A DNA stretch of 64,000 nucleotides, taken from assembly GCF_008386635.1 (NCBI RefSeq), contig NZ_VUOE01000003.1:1-64000 (forward strand), in the 5' to 3' direction. Origin of the DNA: Maribacter flavus (GTDB taxonomy: Bacteria; Bacteroidota; Bacteroidia; Flavobacteriales; Flavobacteriaceae). The notes beneath the pieces are model-generated. The model was not told the DNA's origin and ran no database searches. It was given only the letters and a program-made list of their open reading frames with translations. The translations under genes were made by a program, and so were the position numbers. Shown here piece after piece: positions 1 to 10,284 of the stretch. Every line of letters starts with the position of its first letter. The first letter of the stretch is position 1.

Positions 1-88
1 ACCCCTTACCATTCCGAACAGGGAAGTTAAGACCGTTTGCGCCGATGGTACTGCTATACCAAGTGGGAGAGTAGGTAGCCGCCTTCCT
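1..88 (+). rRNA. rrf: 5S ribosomal RNA, 3' part (5' end outside window)
   Basis: The first 88 bases match the body and 3' end of bacterial 5S rRNA: the CCATTCCGAAC loop, the GATGGTACTGC stretch, the GTGGGAGAGTAGGT helix and the end GCCGCCTTCCT. The 5' end is cut by the window edge, so a ribosomal RNA operon on the plus strand ends here. A strong terminator follows immediately. Confidence 0.93.
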
Positions 89-89
89 C

Positions 90-126
90 AAAGCCCCCTT
101 ACATAACGTAAGGGGGCTTTTTTATT
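90..126 (+). terminator. Rho-independent terminator of the rRNA operon
   Basis: A perfect 13-bp stem (bases 90-102 with 108-120, arms containing GCCCCCTTAC and GTAAGGGGGC) with a 5-base loop is followed by a T-rich run. It lies directly after the 5S 3' end, where the rRNA operon should stop. Confidence 0.95.
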
Positions 127-127
127 T

Positions 128-160
128 TTGATATTCTACTTTTGGTTTTTTCTATATTTG
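128..160 (+). promoter_or_regulatory. Putative Bacteroidetes-type promoter of the sulfatase gene
   Basis: TATATTTG at 153-160 matches the Bacteroidetes -7 consensus TAnnTTTG, and TTG at 128-130 sits 22 bases upstream as a possible -33 element. The start codon follows at 180, leaving a short leader. The -33 element overlaps the T-run of the rRNA terminator, so this assignment rests mainly on the -7 box. Confidence 0.45.
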
Positions 161-179
161 AGAAAACAACCAAAGAGTC

Positions 180-1751
180 ATGAAGTATATTTTCTTACCA
201 ATACTCATATTCATTTCGTGTCAAGAAGAACATTCCGTGTTCCCAAAAACACCAAACGTATTATTCATTCTTGTCGATGATTTAGGATTACATGATTTGA
301 GTGGCACAGGAAGTACATTCTATGAAACTCCCAATGTAGATCAGATTGCCAAAGAAGGCATGGTTTTTACCCAAGGTTATGCCGCTAGTAGGGTATGTAG
401 TCCTTCAAGAGCTAGCATTATGACAGGTAAATTTACTGCTAGACATGGTATCACGGACTGGATTGGAGCACGCTCTGGAACGGATTGGCGTGCCAATAAA
501 CGATACGATAAATTATTGCCGGCAAGTTACTTGCATGCTTTGCCCAAAAATGATGTTACCCTGGCTGAGGCATTTAAGGGTGCAGGTTATAAAACTTTTT
601 TTGCCGGTAAGTGGCATTTAGGAAGTGAAGGTTCTTATCCAGAAAACCATGGTTTTGATATCAATGTGGGGGGATGGCACAAGGGTAGTCCTATGGGTGG
701 ATATTTTTCTCCATGGGAGAATCCTAAGTTGCCTAATAGAGCGGAAGGGGAAAATCTTTCCCTACGATTAGCCAAGGAAACATCGGACTTTATTAAAAAA
801 TACAAGGATAGTACCTTTTTTGCCTTTCTTTCCTTTTATGCCGTGCATGGACCCATTCAAACATCCCAGCAAAAATGGCAAAAATATCGTGACAAAGCGG
901 ATTCAATGGGTTTAGCTGAAAAGGGTTATGAAATGGAACGTATATTACCTATTAGAACTGTACAGGATAATCCAATTTATGCAGGGCTAGTAGAAGCCAT
1001 GGATGATGCCGTAGGCATAGTGCTGAAGTCACTGAAGGAAGCGGGAATAGAAGACAATACTATAGTGGTGTTTACGTCGGATAATGGAGGAGTGGCTTCT
1101 GGGGATTCTTTCTCAACTTCGAACTTACCACTCCGTGGCGGAAAGGGATATCAATGGGAAGGTGGTATACGGGAGCCCTATTTTATCAAAGTACCTTGGT
1201 TGAAAAACGGTGGAAGTACCAGTGATTATCCTGTTACAGGAACTGATTTTTATCCGACCCTATTGGACTTGGCAGGTATTGGCCTGAGACCGGGACAGCA
1301 TGTGGATGGTGTTAGCCTTAAACCTATTTTGGTAGGGGAAAAATTGGAAAAACAACGTCCTTTGTATTGGCACTATCCACATTATGGGAATCAGGGTGGT
1401 AATCCTTCATCAATTATAAGGGAAGGCAAATGGAAACTTATTCATTACTGGGAAGACGATTCCGATGAGCTTTATGATGTTTCTATAGACATCGGGGAAC
1501 AAAAAAACTTGATAGGGCAACAACCGGAAACTGCTAAGAGACTAAGACGTAAATTACTTCAATGGTTGTACGATGTAGGTGCAAATGTACCAGAACCCGA
1601 TCCCAAATATGATTCTTTATTATCGGCACAAAGACAACACATGATTATCGAAGAAAAATGGCCAGAATTGGAAGCCCAACGCTTGCAAATGTTTTCCCTA
1701 GATTTTGAGCCAAACGTTGATTGGTGGGGAAGTAGGACAACCAAGGATTAA
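180..1751 (+). CDS. Sulfatase (formylglycine-dependent arylsulfatase family), lipoprotein
   Basis: The 523-residue protein is a type I sulfatase of the alkaline-phosphatase fold, which hydrolyses sulfate esters. It starts with a short hydrophobic signal and a lipobox ending at Cys14 (FISC), so it is probably a membrane-anchored lipoprotein. The metal-site DD pair is at 33-34, and the sulfatase signature C-S-P-S-R starts at Cys73, the residue normally converted to formylglycine. The GKWHLG motif and the TSDNGG metal-binding motif are present further on. Length is normal for the family. It stands alone next to the rRNA operon, with no neighbouring SusC/SusD pair or glycosidase. In marine flavobacteria such enzymes usually desulfate algal polysaccharides. 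The exact substrate cannot be read from the sequence. Confidence 0.92.
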   Translation: MKYIFLPILIFISCQEEHSVFPKTPNVLFILVDDLGLHDLSGTGSTFYETPNVDQIAKEGMVFTQGYAASRVCSPSRASIMTGKFTARHGITDWIGARSGTDWRANKRYDKLLPASYLHALPKNDVTLAEAFKGAGYKTFFAGKWHLGSEGSYPENHGFDINVGGWHKGSPMGGYFSPWENPKLPNRAEGENLSLRLAKETSDFIKKYKDSTFFAFLSFYAVHGPIQTSQQKWQKYRDKADSMGLAEKGYEMERILPIRTVQDNPIYAGLVEAMDDAVGIVLKSLKEAGIEDNTIVVFTSDNGGVASGDSFSTSNLPLRGGKGYQWEGGIREPYFIKVPWLKNGGSTSDYPVTGTDFYPTLLDLAGIGLRPGQHVDGVSLKPILVGEKLEKQRPLYWHYPHYGNQGGNPSSIIREGKWKLIHYWEDDSDELYDVSIDIGEQKNLIGQQPETAKRLRRKLLQWLYDVGANVPEPDPKYDSLLSAQRQHMIIEEKWPELEAQRLQMFSLDFEPNVDWWGSRTTKD

Positions 1752-1858
1752 CCATTGATTTTTATGAAATATTAAAATCATTCGTTTGTACTGTTTTCGG
1801 ATCGAACATAATAAATCCGGAATAGGATAAATATAAGATTAAAGGTTGTCCAGTAGCT

Positions 1859-2404
1859 TTACCTTTTAAATAGAACTTCATTGTAATTGTGCGTTGCCAA
1901 ATATTCATTTTTCAACAATGAGAGATATTCAATAATATCCTTCCTATATTCGAAATCTTCCATAAGGCAATCCTTATCATTGGCATCGTATACTTCGATT
2001 CCTATATACCAGTTCCCTTTCCTTGTTTCATATAACGTATCCATGACAGGGTCAATTTCGGCACTATGCAAGACCCCGTCAATTGCCAATGGTACTAAGT
2101 TGACAGTTTTTGTTGGTATTTCTACTTCATAAAATGAAAATAAAAATTCCTTATCATCAATGGTAAATGGAACATCGAGCCAAACATCTACATCATTTAA
2201 AGAATATTTAATAATGATATAATTGTAAAATTCATTCGCCTGCTTAGGGTCTTCAAAAATGTACATTTGTCGCCTTGGAAGCTGTCTTTTAAACTTTTTG
2301 CCTTTGGAAATTGTGTAGTCCCGTATAGAGGGAGCTATTCTTATTGGGATACAAGAGGTGAATATAAGCAAGGACATAACTACTAAATATTTTGACATTT
2401 GCAC
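1859..2404 (-). CDS. Hypothetical lipoprotein
   Basis: This is a 181-residue protein whose N-terminus is a lipoprotein signal (LLIFTSC, Cys about 18), predicting export and lipid anchoring. I recognise no family in the mature part, which is rich in aromatic and charged residues and predicted to be mostly beta. It is convergent with the sulfatase upstream and with the gltBD operon it is separated by that operon's terminator, so it looks like a single-gene unit. Met3 is an alternative start (MSKYLVV). The function is unknown. Confidence 0.6.
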   Translation of the reverse strand: MQMSKYLVVMSLLIFTSCIPIRIAPSIRDYTISKGKKFKRQLPRRQMYIFEDPKQANEFYNYIIIKYSLNDVDVWLDVPFTIDDKEFLFSFYEVEIPTKTVNLVPLAIDGVLHSAEIDPVMDTLYETRKGNWYIGIEVYDANDKDCLMEDFEYRKDIIEYLSLLKNEYLATHNYNEVLFKR

Positions 2405-2491
2405 TCTTAAAAGACTGTTTCTTTATTGGCTATTTTATGAAGGCCGTAAAACCTATAATTTTTTGAATCAAAAATTGAGCCAAGTAGAACA

Positions 2492-2527
2492 CAAAAAAAC
2501 CGTCTCATTTCCAGAACGAGACGGTTT
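2492..2527 (-). terminator. Rho-independent terminator of the gltB-gltD operon
   Basis: Read on the minus strand, a perfect 10-bp stem AAACCGTCTC/GAGACGGTTT (arms at 2497-2506 and 2518-2527) is followed by a T-run. It lies about 20 bases after the gltD stop codon. Confidence 0.92.
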
Positions 2528-2546
2528 GCTATTTTGTTAAGGGTTC

Positions 2547-4013
2547 TTAAACCCTTGGCAAATCACCCTCGCCCTTTAATGGTAATGCAGATTCACCCAT
2601 CAAATACTTATCAATGTGGTGCGCTGCCTGTCTACCTTCCGAAATGGCCCAAACAATAAGGGATTGGCCCCTTCGCTGGTCTCCAGCTACAAAAATACCC
2701 GGAACATTCGTCTTATAGTTAAGTTCTGAAGCCTTTATGTTGGTCCTATTATCCATTTCCAAACCTAGTTGTTCAGCAATGGTATTCTCAGAGCCTGTAA
2801 AACCTAGAGCCAAAAGAGCTAGTTCACATTTCCACTCTTTCTCGGTGCCTTCCACTTCCTTTAACTGTGGTCTTTGACCGGGTACGGTTACCCATTCCAC
2901 TTCAGAGGTTATCAACCCTTTTAGGTTGCCTTTTTCATCGCCTATAAACTTTTTGGTCGAAATACTAAAAAAACGCTCGGCCCCTTCCTTATGGGAGGAA
3001 CTGGTCCTCAATCGCATTGGCCAGAATGGCCAAGGTTGGTCCTTGGGTCTATCGGGTGTGCCCATGGGCATAATCTCGAAATTGGAAACCGATTTGGCCC
3101 CCTGCCTAAACGAGGTCCCAATACAGTCGGAACCAGTGTCCCCACCACCAATAACGACGACATCCTTATCCGTTGCCAAAATCTCTTCACCCAAATCCTT
3201 GATGCCATCAACACGTCTGTTGTTTTGTCCCAAGAAGTCCATGGCCTGCACTACACCTTTTAAATCGGCTCCTTCAATGGGTAACTTTCTTCTTACGGTT
3301 GCGCCACCTGTTAGCACAATAGCGTCAAAATCATTTTTTAGGGCATCGGCCTTAATATCCTTACCAACATGCACACCACATTTGAATTCGATTCCCTCTT
3401 CTTTCAATAACTCCAATCTTCGGTCTATTACATGCTTTTCCATTTTGAAATCTGGGATGCCATATCTCAGCAAACCACCCGGTTTTTCATCCCTTTCAAA
3501 AACAGTTACCTGATGACCTGCCCTGTTCAATTGCTGTGCAGCAGCCAAACCTGCGGGTCCGGAACCTACAACGGCCACTTTTTTACCTGTTCGCTCCAAA
3601 GGAGGCTTTGCTGTAATCCATCCTTTTTTAAATGCGGTCTCAGCAATGTTTTTTTCAATATTTTCAATGGTTACCGGATCTTCATTGATACCCAAAACGC
3701 ATGCTTCTTCACAAGGTGCCGGGCACAATCTACCGGTAAACTCTGGGAAATTATTGGTGGAGTGTAGTATTTCACTCGCCTTTTCCCACTTACCACGATA
3801 AACTGCATCATTAAAATCTGGTATCAAATTTCCCAAAGGGCAACCGCTATGGCAAAACGGGATTCCACAATCCATACATCTGGCACCTTGGTCCTTAACA
3901 TCTTTTTCCTCCATAGGCAGCGTAAACTCCCTATAGTTTTTTATACGCTCCTCCACAGGAGCATATGATTCTACCTTTCTATCGATTTCCAAAAATCCTG
4001 TTATCTTCCCCAT
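2547..4013 (-). CDS. gltD: Glutamate synthase (NADPH) small subunit
   Basis: The 488-residue protein is the beta subunit of glutamate synthase. It passes electrons from NAD(P)H through FAD to the large subunit for conversion of glutamine and 2-oxoglutarate to two glutamates. The N-terminal domain carries the cysteine cluster CMDCGIPFCHSGCP (about 47-60) for 4Fe-4S centres, and a second CPAPCEEAC cluster follows. The FAD-binding motif GSGPAGLAAA lies near residue 150 and a second Rossmann motif GGGDTGSDC binds the pyridine nucleotide. It begins 9 bases after gltB ends, on the same strand, so the two form an operon ending at the terminator near 2500. Confidence 0.97.
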   Translation of the reverse strand: MGKITGFLEIDRKVESYAPVEERIKNYREFTLPMEEKDVKDQGARCMDCGIPFCHSGCPLGNLIPDFNDAVYRGKWEKASEILHSTNNFPEFTGRLCPAPCEEACVLGINEDPVTIENIEKNIAETAFKKGWITAKPPLERTGKKVAVVGSGPAGLAAAQQLNRAGHQVTVFERDEKPGGLLRYGIPDFKMEKHVIDRRLELLKEEGIEFKCGVHVGKDIKADALKNDFDAIVLTGGATVRRKLPIEGADLKGVVQAMDFLGQNNRRVDGIKDLGEEILATDKDVVVIGGGDTGSDCIGTSFRQGAKSVSNFEIMPMGTPDRPKDQPWPFWPMRLRTSSSHKEGAERFFSISTKKFIGDEKGNLKGLITSEVEWVTVPGQRPQLKEVEGTEKEWKCELALLALGFTGSENTIAEQLGLEMDNRTNIKASELNYKTNVPGIFVAGDQRRGQSLIVWAISEGRQAAHHIDKYLMGESALPLKGEGDLPRV

Positions 4014-4022
4014 TTCCCGATT

Positions 4023-7000
4023 TTATATTGTTTGTAAATTTTCTTTCTCCAAGCGGATCAATGCCTGTCTATATTCCTCTGGGAAGACCTTGATGAATTT
4101 AGGTAGATAAGCTTCCCAATTTTCCAAAATACGTTGGGCCAATGGACTCATTGTTGAGTTATAGTGGCTTGTAATCAAATCCTTCAATTGTTTGATGTCC
4201 TGGTCTTCTTCTACTTTTAAAAGATTGAGACCTTCACCGCTACATCTGTTTCTAAATGTCTTTTTCTCGTCGAGTACGTATGCAATCCCGCCACTCATAC
4301 CGGCACCAAAGTTTCTTCCAACTTCTCCCAAAATAACGGCAACTCCGCCGGTCATGTACTCACAACCATGGTCACCAATACCTTCCACAACAGCCTTTGC
4401 GCCGGAATTTCTAACGCAGAAACGCTCGCCCGCCTTACCATTGATATAGGCCCTACCGGCAGTAGCACCATAAAGGGTCACATTCCCTGTGATGACATTT
4501 TCTTCCGGAACAATAGTAGAGCCTTCCGGAACCCGTACTACCAACTTCGCACCCGAAAGACCTTTTCCTAGATAATCGTTGGTATTGCCATTGACGATCA
4601 TGGTCAAACCTCTGGTGGCAAAGGCGCCAAAACTTTGACCTGCAGAACCTGTGAAGTTAAGCTTCAAGGTGTTGATCGGTAAACCTTCCGCACCATAAGT
4701 TTTGGATATTTCATTGCTAATGATTGCACCTACGGCCCTGTCCGTATTGCTAATAGGGTAATCCAAGGTCAATTTTTCCTTTCGGAACAAGGACGGATTT
4801 GCTTTTTCTATGATGTCGAACTCGATGGAATCGAATACATCGTGCTTTTGTTTTTCCGTATTGTAGAATTTGGTTCCCTTTGGTACATCGACCTGATGCA
4901 ATATTGGTGTCAGATCGATGCCATTGGCTTTGTAATGATCTATGGCCTTTTTTCGGTCTAGCTTATGCACCTGACCTACCATTTCGTTGATGGTCCTAAA
5001 GCCAAGCTGCGCCATAATTTCCCTTAGTTCTTGGGCTATGAAATACATGTAGTTGACCACATGTTCCGGCTTTCCTTCGAACTTTTTACGCAGTTCCGGA
5101 TTCTGTGTTGCGATACCAACCGGGCAGGTATTCAAATGGCAAACGCGCATCATGATACAACCCGATGCGACCAAAGGTGCGGTGGCAAAGCCAAATTCCT
5201 CCGCCCCCAACAAACAGGCTACGGCAACATCGCGGCCCGTTTTCAACTGTCCGTCACATTCCAAAACAATTCTGTTCCTTAGGTCGTTGAGTACCAATGT
5301 CTGTTGTGCCTCGGCAATACCAAGCTCCCATGGCAACCCGGCATGTTTCAAGGAGGTGAGGGGAGAGGCTCCCGTACCACCATCGAAACCGGATACCAAA
5401 ATCACATCGGCTTTGGCTTTTGCAACCCCGGCTGCGACCGTTCCAACACCTACTTCCGATACAAGTTTTACGTTGATCCTGGCCTTCCTGTTGGCCGATT
5501 TCAAATCATATATCAGCTGCGATAAATCCTCAATGGAGTAAATGTCGTGGTGCGGTGGTGGCGAGATCAGCCCTACATACGGTGTGGAATTTCGAGTTTT
5601 GGCAATGGCGGGATTTACTTTGGGTCCCGGCAATTGTCCGCCTTCCCCTGGTTTGGCCCCCTGGGCCATTTTAATCTGGATTTCCTTGGCGTTGGTGAGA
5701 TAGTTGGATGTTACCCCAAATCTTCCCGAAGCAACCTGCTTTATGGCACTGTTACGCCAATCCCCGGTGGCATTTTTGTAAAATCGCTCCTCATCTTCAC
5801 CTCCTTCACCGGAGTTACTTTTACCTCCAATTCGGTTCATCGCAATGGCCAAATTCTCATGGGCTTCCTTGCTTATGGAGCCGTAGGACATCGCCCCAGT
5901 CTTAAATCTTTTTACGATTTCCGTCCATGGTTCAACCTCGTCCAAAGGAATTGGGTCATAGTTTGAAAACTCGAAAAGTCCCCTGATGGTCATCAAGTTT
6001 TTGGCCTGCTCGTTCACCATTTGTGAGAACTCCTTATACGTTTCAGGTTCGTTGTTTCTTACGGATTTTTGGAGTTTGGCGATTGTCAAAGGATTGAACA
6101 TGTGTTTTTCGCCATTTCTTCTCCATCTGTATTCGCCTCCAATTTCCAGGTCCAAATTGGCATCGACCTCCTTGGTGGAGAATGCCTTCTGATGGCGTTT
6201 TGCTACCTCTTTCTCTATTTGGTAAAGGCCGATTCCCTGAATCCTTGTAGGCGTATTGGGGAAATATTTATCGACCACTTTTGTATTGATACCTATACAC
6301 TCGAACAGTTGGGAACCACGGTAGGAGTTCAAGGTAGAGATGCCTATTTTGTTCATGACCTTTAAGATACCTTTCCCAATGGCCTTATTGTAATTCTTAA
6401 TGGCCTCTTCAAAGGTAAATTCATGGATATCCTGTTCCTCGATTTGTTCCCCGATGATTTCGTTTACCAAGTATGGATTGATGGCACTTGCCCCAAACCC
6501 GAACAACAAAGCAAAGTGATGTACTTCCCTTGGTTCCGCTGATTCTATTATGATGCTAAGTTTTGAACGTTTGCCCAGTTTTTGTAGTCCGCTATTTATA
6601 TAGGAACAAGCTAATAACGCCGGTATGGGTGCGTTCTCCTTGTTCACATTTCTATCGGATAAAATAATAATATTCGCCCCCTCGTCCGCAGCTTGCGAGG
6701 CTTGCGTCAATATGGACTGTAAGGCATCTTCCAAGCCATTATGTCCCTTTTCCACTGGATATAGCATGGAAATGGAAACCACCTTGTAATCCGGACTGGC
6801 GTCATAATTCTTGATCTTGTCCAAATCCTCTTTGGAAATTACCGGGTTCTGGATCTTTAACTTCCTGCAATGCAGTTCCGAAAATTCAAAGATATTATGG
6901 TCACTGCCTAAGGTTAGACTTATATCAGTAATCAGCTCTTCACGAATACCATCCAAAGGCGGATTGGTTACCTGGGCAAATAGCTGCTGAAAATAATTGT

Positions 7001-8531
7001 AGATAAGTTGTGGCCTTTCTGACAACACGGCAATGGGCGTATCGGAACCCATGGACCCAATTGGTTCCTTACCTGTTTTTCCCATGGGAAGTATAATGGT
7101 GTTGATATCTTCCAAAGTGTATCCAAAAACAGATTTTCTCTTTTCCAAAGAAGCTTCTCCCAAGAACAATGGGCAATCATTATAAGGTATATCCTTTAAA
7201 TGGACCAGATTTTTGTCCAACCATTTTTTGTACGGATGTTTTTTGGCTATCTCCTCTTTGATTTCCTCGTCATTTACGATACGACCTTCCTCCATGTTCA
7301 CCAAGAACATTTTTCCGGGCTCCAAACGGCCATGGAATTCCACATTTTCAGGTGCGATTTCAACGACGCCCGTTTCGGAAGACATCACCACATAATCGTC
7401 CTTTGTAACGGAGTATCTGGAAGGTCTAAGCCCATTTCTGTCAAGCAATGCACCAATGTAGTTTCCATCCGTAAAGGGTATGGAGGCAGGGCCGTCCCAT
7501 GGTTCCATCATACAGGAATGGTATTCGTAGAAGGCCTTTTTCGCTTCGGACATTTCCGTATTTTTTTCCCAAGCTTCGGGAACCAAAATCATCATGACCT
7601 CTGGTAATGAGCGTCCTGTCATGAGCAATAACTCAACGACCATATCCATAGTGGCGGAGTCCGATTTGCCCGGTAAAACGATAGGAAGTATGTTTTTAAT
7701 TTCATCGCCAAACATTTCACTTTCCAGTAGCTCTTGTCTGGAGAACATCCTTGAAACGTTTCCTCTCAAGGTGTTTATCTCTCCATTGTGGCACATATAC
7801 CTAAATGGTTGTGCCAAATCCCATGTTGGGAATGTGTTGGTAGAAAAGCGTTGGTGTACCAAGGCCAATCTTGTCACGACCCTTGGGTCCATGAGATCGG
7901 AATAATAAAGACTGATGTCCATGGGCATCAGAAGCCCCTTAAATATTATAATCTTGGTAGATAGGCTGGGTACGTAGAAAAACTTACTTTCGGAAAGTTT
8001 TGATTTTATAATGGCGTGTTCAGTGACCTTTCTGGCTATGAACAATTTCAAATTGAAATTGAAGTAGGATTGTTCCTTTTTCTCCTTTGCTATGAAAACT
8101 TGTTTTACAAAAGGTTCGGTTTCGGCAGCAATTCTTCCGGGTACGGAACGGTTTACCGGAACGTTTCTCCAGCCTAGTAATTTAAGCCCTTGTTTCTTTA
8201 TGTTTTCCTCGAATACTTGAATGCAATACTCCCGTTGATTCTGTTTTTGTGGGAAAAACACGTTGCCAACAGCATACTCACCTTGTTCTGGAAGTTCAAA
8301 AGTGCAAACCTCCTTGAAGAAGACATGGGGTATATCTATCAATATACCTGCACCATCCCCTGTTTTGCCATCTGCACTTACAGCACCTCTATGCTCCAGC
8401 CGTTCCAGAATTTCAAGTGCCTTATGAATAATATCATTGGATTTTTTTCCTTTAAGGCTACAAATAAAACCGGCACCACAGTTATCGTGCTCAAATTCTG
8501 GTAGATAAAGTCCTTGCTTCTTCAATCTCAT
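4023..8531 (-). CDS. gltB: Glutamate synthase large subunit
   Basis: This is a 1502-residue alpha subunit of glutamate synthase, the usual length. The N-terminal class II glutamine amidotransferase domain has its nucleophile at Cys18 (HDNCGAGF), exposed after removal of a short propeptide. The central and FMN-binding synthase domains include the GAMSYGSIS region and the 3Fe-4S cysteine motif [13 protein letters not shown]. The C-terminal GXGXG beta-helix repeats are also seen ([22 protein letters not shown]). Ammonia released from glutamine is channelled to 2-oxoglutarate. It is the first gene of the gltB-gltD operon and a central nitrogen-assimilation enzyme. Confidence 0.97.
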   Translation of the reverse strand: MRLKKQGLYLPEFEHDNCGAGFICSLKGKKSNDIIHKALEILERLEHRGAVSADGKTGDGAGILIDIPHVFFKEVCTFELPEQGEYAVGNVFFPQKQNQREYCIQVFEENIKKQGLKLLGWRNVPVNRSVPGRIAAETEPFVKQVFIAKEKKEQSYFNFNLKLFIARKVTEHAIIKSKLSESKFFYVPSLSTKIIIFKGLLMPMDISLYYSDLMDPRVVTRLALVHQRFSTNTFPTWDLAQPFRYMCHNGEINTLRGNVSRMFSRQELLESEMFGDEIKNILPIVLPGKSDSATMDMVVELLLMTGRSLPEVMMILVPEAWEKNTEMSEAKKAFYEYHSCMMEPWDGPASIPFTDGNYIGALLDRNGLRPSRYSVTKDDYVVMSSETGVVEIAPENVEFHGRLEPGKMFLVNMEEGRIVNDEEIKEEIAKKHPYKKWLDKNLVHLKDIPYNDCPLFLGEASLEKRKSVFGYTLEDINTIILPMGKTGKEPIGSMGSDTPIAVLSERPQLIYNYFQQLFAQVTNPPLDGIREELITDISLTLGSDHNIFEFSELHCRKLKIQNPVISKEDLDKIKNYDASPDYKVVSISMLYPVEKGHNGLEDALQSILTQASQAADEGANIIILSDRNVNKENAPIPALLACSYINSGLQKLGKRSKLSIIIESAEPREVHHFALLFGFGASAINPYLVNEIIGEQIEEQDIHEFTFEEAIKNYNKAIGKGILKVMNKIGISTLNSYRGSQLFECIGINTKVVDKYFPNTPTRIQGIGLYQIEKEVAKRHQKAFSTKEVDANLDLEIGGEYRWRRNGEKHMFNPLTIAKLQKSVRNNEPETYKEFSQMVNEQAKNLMTIRGLFEFSNYDPIPLDEVEPWTEIVKRFKTGAMSYGSISKEAHENLAIAMNRIGGKSNSGEGGEDEERFYKNATGDWRNSAIKQVASGRFGVTSNYLTNAKEIQIKMAQGAKPGEGGQLPGPKVNPAIAKTRNSTPYVGLISPPPHHDIYSIEDLSQLIYDLKSANRKARINVKLVSEVGVGTVAAGVAKAKADVILVSGFDGGTGASPLTSLKHAGLPWELGIAEAQQTLVLNDLRNRIVLECDGQLKTGRDVAVACLLGAEEFGFATAPLVASGCIMMRVCHLNTCPVGIATQNPELRKKFEGKPEHVVNYMYFIAQELREIMAQLGFRTINEMVGQVHKLDRKKAIDHYKANGIDLTPILHQVDVPKGTKFYNTEKQKHDVFDSIEFDIIEKANPSLFRKEKLTLDYPISNTDRAVGAIISNEISKTYGAEGLPINTLKLNFTGSAGQSFGAFATRGLTMIVNGNTNDYLGKGLSGAKLVVRVPEGSTIVPEENVITGNVTLYGATAGRAYINGKAGERFCVRNSGAKAVVEGIGDHGCEYMTGGVAVILGEVGRNFGAGMSGGIAYVLDEKKTFRNRCSGEGLNLLKVEEDQDIKQLKDLITSHYNSTMSPLAQRILENWEAYLPKFIKVFPEEYRQALIRLEKENLQTI

Positions 8532-8849
8532 AATTTATCGTATTTCTTCAAAAATATTATTTTATTTAAATTATAATCAGTGATTAAAGGGTAATCAAGT
8601 AAAATATTTAACGTTTTTAAATAAAGCTTAAAATATCTTTAAATCATAATTTTTGAGTAGGTCAAATTATCATATTGATAAATGTATGATAATATTAAGT
8701 AAGCCCATTGACTATATTGGGGGTCGTGGTATTGAAATGAAGGTATATCACAATTTAACCCCTACTTATGTTATGGGTAACAGGTATGGGATTTGTTTTT
8801 TATTGCTTGCACCCTAATTTCTATAGGGTGTTACTAACTTAAAAAAGGT
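8532..8849. other. AT-rich intergenic region between gltB and the acyl-CoA dehydrogenase gene
   Basis: These 318 bases hold no convincing gene. On the minus strand TATTTTTG (8549-8556) resembles a -7 box for gltB, but no TTG lies at proper spacing, so I do not call a promoter. A hairpin near the dehydrogenase end is listed separately. Confidence 0.6.
8810..8830 (-). terminator. Weak hairpin downstream of the acyl-CoA dehydrogenase gene
   Basis: The perfect 7-bp inverted repeat CACCCTA/TAGGGTG (8810-8816 and 8824-8830) lies 20 bases after the acyl-CoA dehydrogenase stop. No strong T-run follows on either strand, so it may be a weak or factor-assisted terminator. Confidence 0.35.
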
Positions 8850-9989
8850 TTATTTTAAGATGGACCGTGAAATAACGATTTTTTGGATCTCAGATGTGCC
8901 CTCATAAATTTGTGTAATTTTGGCGTCTCGCATTAGTCTCTCCACATGATAATCCTTAACAAATCCATTTCCTCCGTGAATCTGTACGGCTTCAACGGTG
9001 GTCTCCATGGCTACCTGTGAGGCATATAATTTGGCCATGGCACCCGAAAGGTCATAGTTCGCTCCATTGTCTTTTTCCTTTGCTGCTTGATAAACCAACA
9101 ATCTTGCCGCTTGTATTTGGGTATGCATATCCGCAAGTTTAAAGGCTATGGCCTGATGATTGCTGATCTCTGTTCCAAACGCCTTTCTTTCCTGTGAATA
9201 TTTCAAGGCTAATTCATACGCACCTGCGGCAATGCCCAAAGCTTGGGCGGCAATTCCTATTCTTCCTCCTGCTAAGGTTTTCATGGCGAATTTAAATCCA
9301 AATCCGTCCTCACCGATCCTGTTTTCCTTTGGCACCTTTACATCATTAAATAGTAAGGAATGGGTATCGCTACCACGGATACCCAATTTGTTTTCCTTGG
9401 GGCCAATTTCAAAACCTTCCATTCCCTTTTCTACAATGAGCGCATTGATTCCCCGATGCTTTTTATCCTTATCCGTTTGGGCGATGACCAAATATACGCC
9501 TGCCGTTCCACCGTTGGTGATCCAATTCTTGGTACCGTTCAAAAGATAATGGTCTCCTTTGTCAATCGCAGTGGTTTTCTGGGATGTGGCGTCACTGCCC
9601 GCCTCGGGTTCGGATAAACAGAACGCCCCAATGATTTCCCCCGTTGCCAGTTTATGCAGATATTTTTCCTTTTGTTCCTCGGTCCCATAGGTTTCAAGAC
9701 CCCAACAGACCAATGAATTGTTTACAGATACGATTACAGAGGAGGAGGCGTCAACTTTGGATAGTTCCTCCATCACCAGTACATAAGAGAGGGTATCCAA
9801 TCCGCTCCCACCGTATTTTGGATCCACCATCATTCCCAAAAAACCCAGTTCCCCCATTTTTCTTACTTCCTCTTTTGGAAACTTCTGCTGCTCATCCCTT
9901 TCAATTACTCCCTGGAGCAATTCGTTTTGTGCAAAATCGCGTGCCGCTTGTTTGATCAGTTCCTGTTCTTCGGTAAGTTTAAAATCCAT
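8850..9989 (-). CDS. Acyl-CoA dehydrogenase (short/branched-chain or butyryl-CoA type)
   Basis: The 379-residue flavoenzyme has the full acyl-CoA dehydrogenase architecture: N-terminal helical domain (1-115), middle beta domain with the CLSEPEAGSDA signature and the WITNGG motif, and C-terminal helical domain. The YEGTSEIQ motif near the C-terminus carries the catalytic glutamate seen in short-chain enzymes. It oxidises acyl-CoA to trans-2-enoyl-CoA and passes electrons to ETF. It stands alone, divergent from nhaD. Chain-length preference cannot be read from the sequence; butyryl-CoA or isovaleryl-type substrates are most likely. Confidence 0.94.
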   Translation of the reverse strand: MDFKLTEEQELIKQAARDFAQNELLQGVIERDEQQKFPKEEVRKMGELGFLGMMVDPKYGGSGLDTLSYVLVMEELSKVDASSSVIVSVNNSLVCWGLETYGTEEQKEKYLHKLATGEIIGAFCLSEPEAGSDATSQKTTAIDKGDHYLLNGTKNWITNGGTAGVYLVIAQTDKDKKHRGINALIVEKGMEGFEIGPKENKLGIRGSDTHSLLFNDVKVPKENRIGEDGFGFKFAMKTLAGGRIGIAAQALGIAAGAYELALKYSQERKAFGTEISNHQAIAFKLADMHTQIQAARLLVYQAAKEKDNGANYDLSGAMAKLYASQVAMETTVEAVQIHGGNGFVKDYHVERLMRDAKITQIYEGTSEIQKIVISRSILK

Positions 9990-10015
9990 CGTGCTTTTTT
10001 AAAAAGGTATATCAA

Positions 10016-10023
10016 CAAATATA
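10016..10023 (-). promoter_or_regulatory. Putative -7 box of the acyl-CoA dehydrogenase gene
   Basis: CAAATATA on the plus strand is TATATTTG on the minus strand, an exact TAnnTTTG match 26 bases before the start codon. No clear TTG is seen at the usual -33 distance, so only the -7 element is claimed. Confidence 0.45.
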
Positions 10024-10239
10024 AGCCTATACCATTTAATTATTTAATCTGATATTGAATCAGTTCAATTCTATGTTACGATATCTACCGACTTAATTCT
10101 ACCGAGAGACATAATTTTGTTAAAAAATGCGATGTAATGGATTGACTTTCAAACGCCTTTAGGATAATCTATTTTTGGCTATGGTAGGATTGACAATTTT
10201 GGATATCTTTAGGGAATTTCAAAATTTATAATTCAGACT

Positions 10240-10247
10240 TATATTTG
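10240..10247 (+). promoter_or_regulatory. Putative -7 box of the nhaD operon
   Basis: TATATTTG matches the Bacteroidetes -7 consensus and lies 37 bases before the nhaD start codon. An AGGAGG stretch at about 10259 is rather far from the start (about 20 bases) to act as a classical ribosome-binding site. No good -33 TTG is seen. Confidence 0.45.
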
Positions 10248-10284
10248 ATACCTTACATAGGAGGAAACTAAAAACCAACAGCGC

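Noticed and set aside
2358-2540. Plus-strand ORF of 60 codons across the gltBD terminator
   Set aside because: It runs through the terminator hairpin and overlaps the lipoprotein gene start; chance frame.
2926-3513. Plus-strand ORF of 195 codons within gltD
   Set aside because: It is an antisense shadow of the conserved nucleotide-binding region of gltD, with Ser/Pro/Leu bias typical of such shadows.
5053-5541. Plus-strand ORF of 162 codons within gltB
   Set aside because: It lies wholly antisense to the conserved FMN/Fe-S core of gltB and its translation looks like no known protein.
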